This document shows, in pieces, positions 17,840 to 18,700 of a stretch of DNA of 18,700 bases. The DNA is from Conidiobolus incongruus B7586 (Eukaryota > Entomophthoromycota > Entomophthoromycetes > Entomophthorales > Conidiobolaceae), in the NCBI GenBank assembly GCA_000697335.1, contig JNEM01016067.1, forward strand, positions 1-18,700, written 5' to 3'. The position numbers and the translations under genes were made by a program. The notes beneath the pieces are model-generated. The model was not told the DNA's origin, did not search any database, and saw nothing but the letters and a program-made list of their open reading frames with translations. Position 1 is the stretch's first letter. The number at the start of each line of letters is the position of its first letter.

Positions 17840-18700
17840 TGGAAAAATTTTAATTAAATATAAAATGAATTGAAATAAAGTTTTATAAGGTATTGATATT
17901 GATTTATTATTCTATAATTAAACAAAAGTAGATCTTATAACAAAATATTAATATAATGTATTTTTTACCCAATTTAACTAAATATATTATTAAATTTTTT
18001 GATATTTAATTTCATATTTTAAATATTGAAATTATAATTTTATTGAATTCTTATAATTCCAATTATTTTGATTATTTCAAAACCTTTTAATATTATTTTG
18101 AAAAAGAGTAAAATTTATTTAATATTTGAGTTTTTCAAATATATTGTTAATTTTAAAATATAAATTATTTATAAAAAAAATTATAGAATTTTAAATTTTA
18201 AACTATATATATAATTATCAATTAATAATAGTTTTTATCAAAATATTTTTATCTAAAAATTTATTATTAAATTTAATTATAAATAAATAATAATAATCAA
18301 TTGTTTTTATTTTGATATTAAAACTCAACCAAAAAACCTTGATAAATAATCAAAATTTACAAATAATTTAAATATAATATTTAATTTAAATTACCATTTA
18401 TTACTAAATTTATCTTTTAAAAAATAATATTTAAAAAATATTTTAACTTTTTATTATAATTATTAATAATATTGAAATTATTAATTAAAAATAATTTTTT
18501 ATTCTAATTCTGAAATTTTTATAGTGATTAAATATTAGGTATAAATATAATATATATAAATTAAAATTTAAATATGGTTTGAATAATAGATTTATAAAAC
18601 AAATATCTAATTATTAAATATATGCTTATATAAACTAGATTAGTTATTACTGAATAAAGCTTAATAAGTAAAAATTAAAAACCAAAGATCTTATATTAAA
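17840..18700. other. AT-rich intergenic to the window end
   Basis: Nearly pure A+T with short homopolymer runs. No gene start, RNA gene or strong repeat is visible on either strand. Confidence 0.6.

Overview
This is nuclear DNA of an AT-rich fungus with short introns. Intergenic stretches are by eye about 80% A+T or more, while coding exons are clearly richer in G+C. Seven protein genes can be read: ILV2 (acetolactate synthase), gamma-tubulin, UFD1, a SIKE/SCI1-type coiled-coil protein, an MscL-type mechanosensitive channel, COX20, and an SND2/TMEM208-type ER protein. Six of the seven are broken up by 21 GT-AG introns of 46-63 nt. Branched-chain amino acid synthesis together with a cytochrome oxidase chaperone argues against microsporidia and anaerobic rumen fungi. 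CTG must be read as leucine at conserved gamma-tubulin and UFD1 positions, so this is not a CUG-reassigned yeast. An early-diverging (zygomycete-grade) fungus is a reasonable guess, but the species cannot be fixed from this window.

Layout. 1-1890 is an AT desert. 1890-2640 is a less AT-rich upstream region of ILV2 with one perfect Gcn4-type site and CCAAT motifs. ILV2 (2690-4684, +) has no intron. 4685-8193 is a second desert holding a compound microsatellite and an exact 19-base Tn5 mosaic end, almost certainly a Nextera library remnant, so the join between the ILV2 side and the rest is suspect. 8194-13128 is a compact cluster: gamma-tubulin (+) converges on UFD1 (-); UFD1 and SCI1 (+) are head to head across 176 bp; SCI1 and MscL (-) are tail to tail with 45 bp between stop codons. 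After another desert come COX20 (15382-15996, +) and SND2 (17014-17798, +), then AT-rich DNA to the end.

The genes are unrelated housekeeping functions (mitochondrial amino acid synthesis, microtubule nucleation, Cdc48-dependent protein degradation, STRIPAK signalling, osmotic relief, respiratory complex assembly, ER protein targeting), not a pathway cluster. No transposon, virus-derived element, tRNA, rRNA or CRISPR array could be supported.

The most notable points are the Tn5 mosaic end; two genes (UFD1, SND2) whose first coding exon is only the start codon; a 22-nt micro-exon in SCI1; a fungal MscL with a cysteine-rich zinc-ribbon-like tail; and a tendency for introns to lie toward 5' ends while 3' exons are long and richer in G+C. 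No wholly new multi-gene system was recognised.
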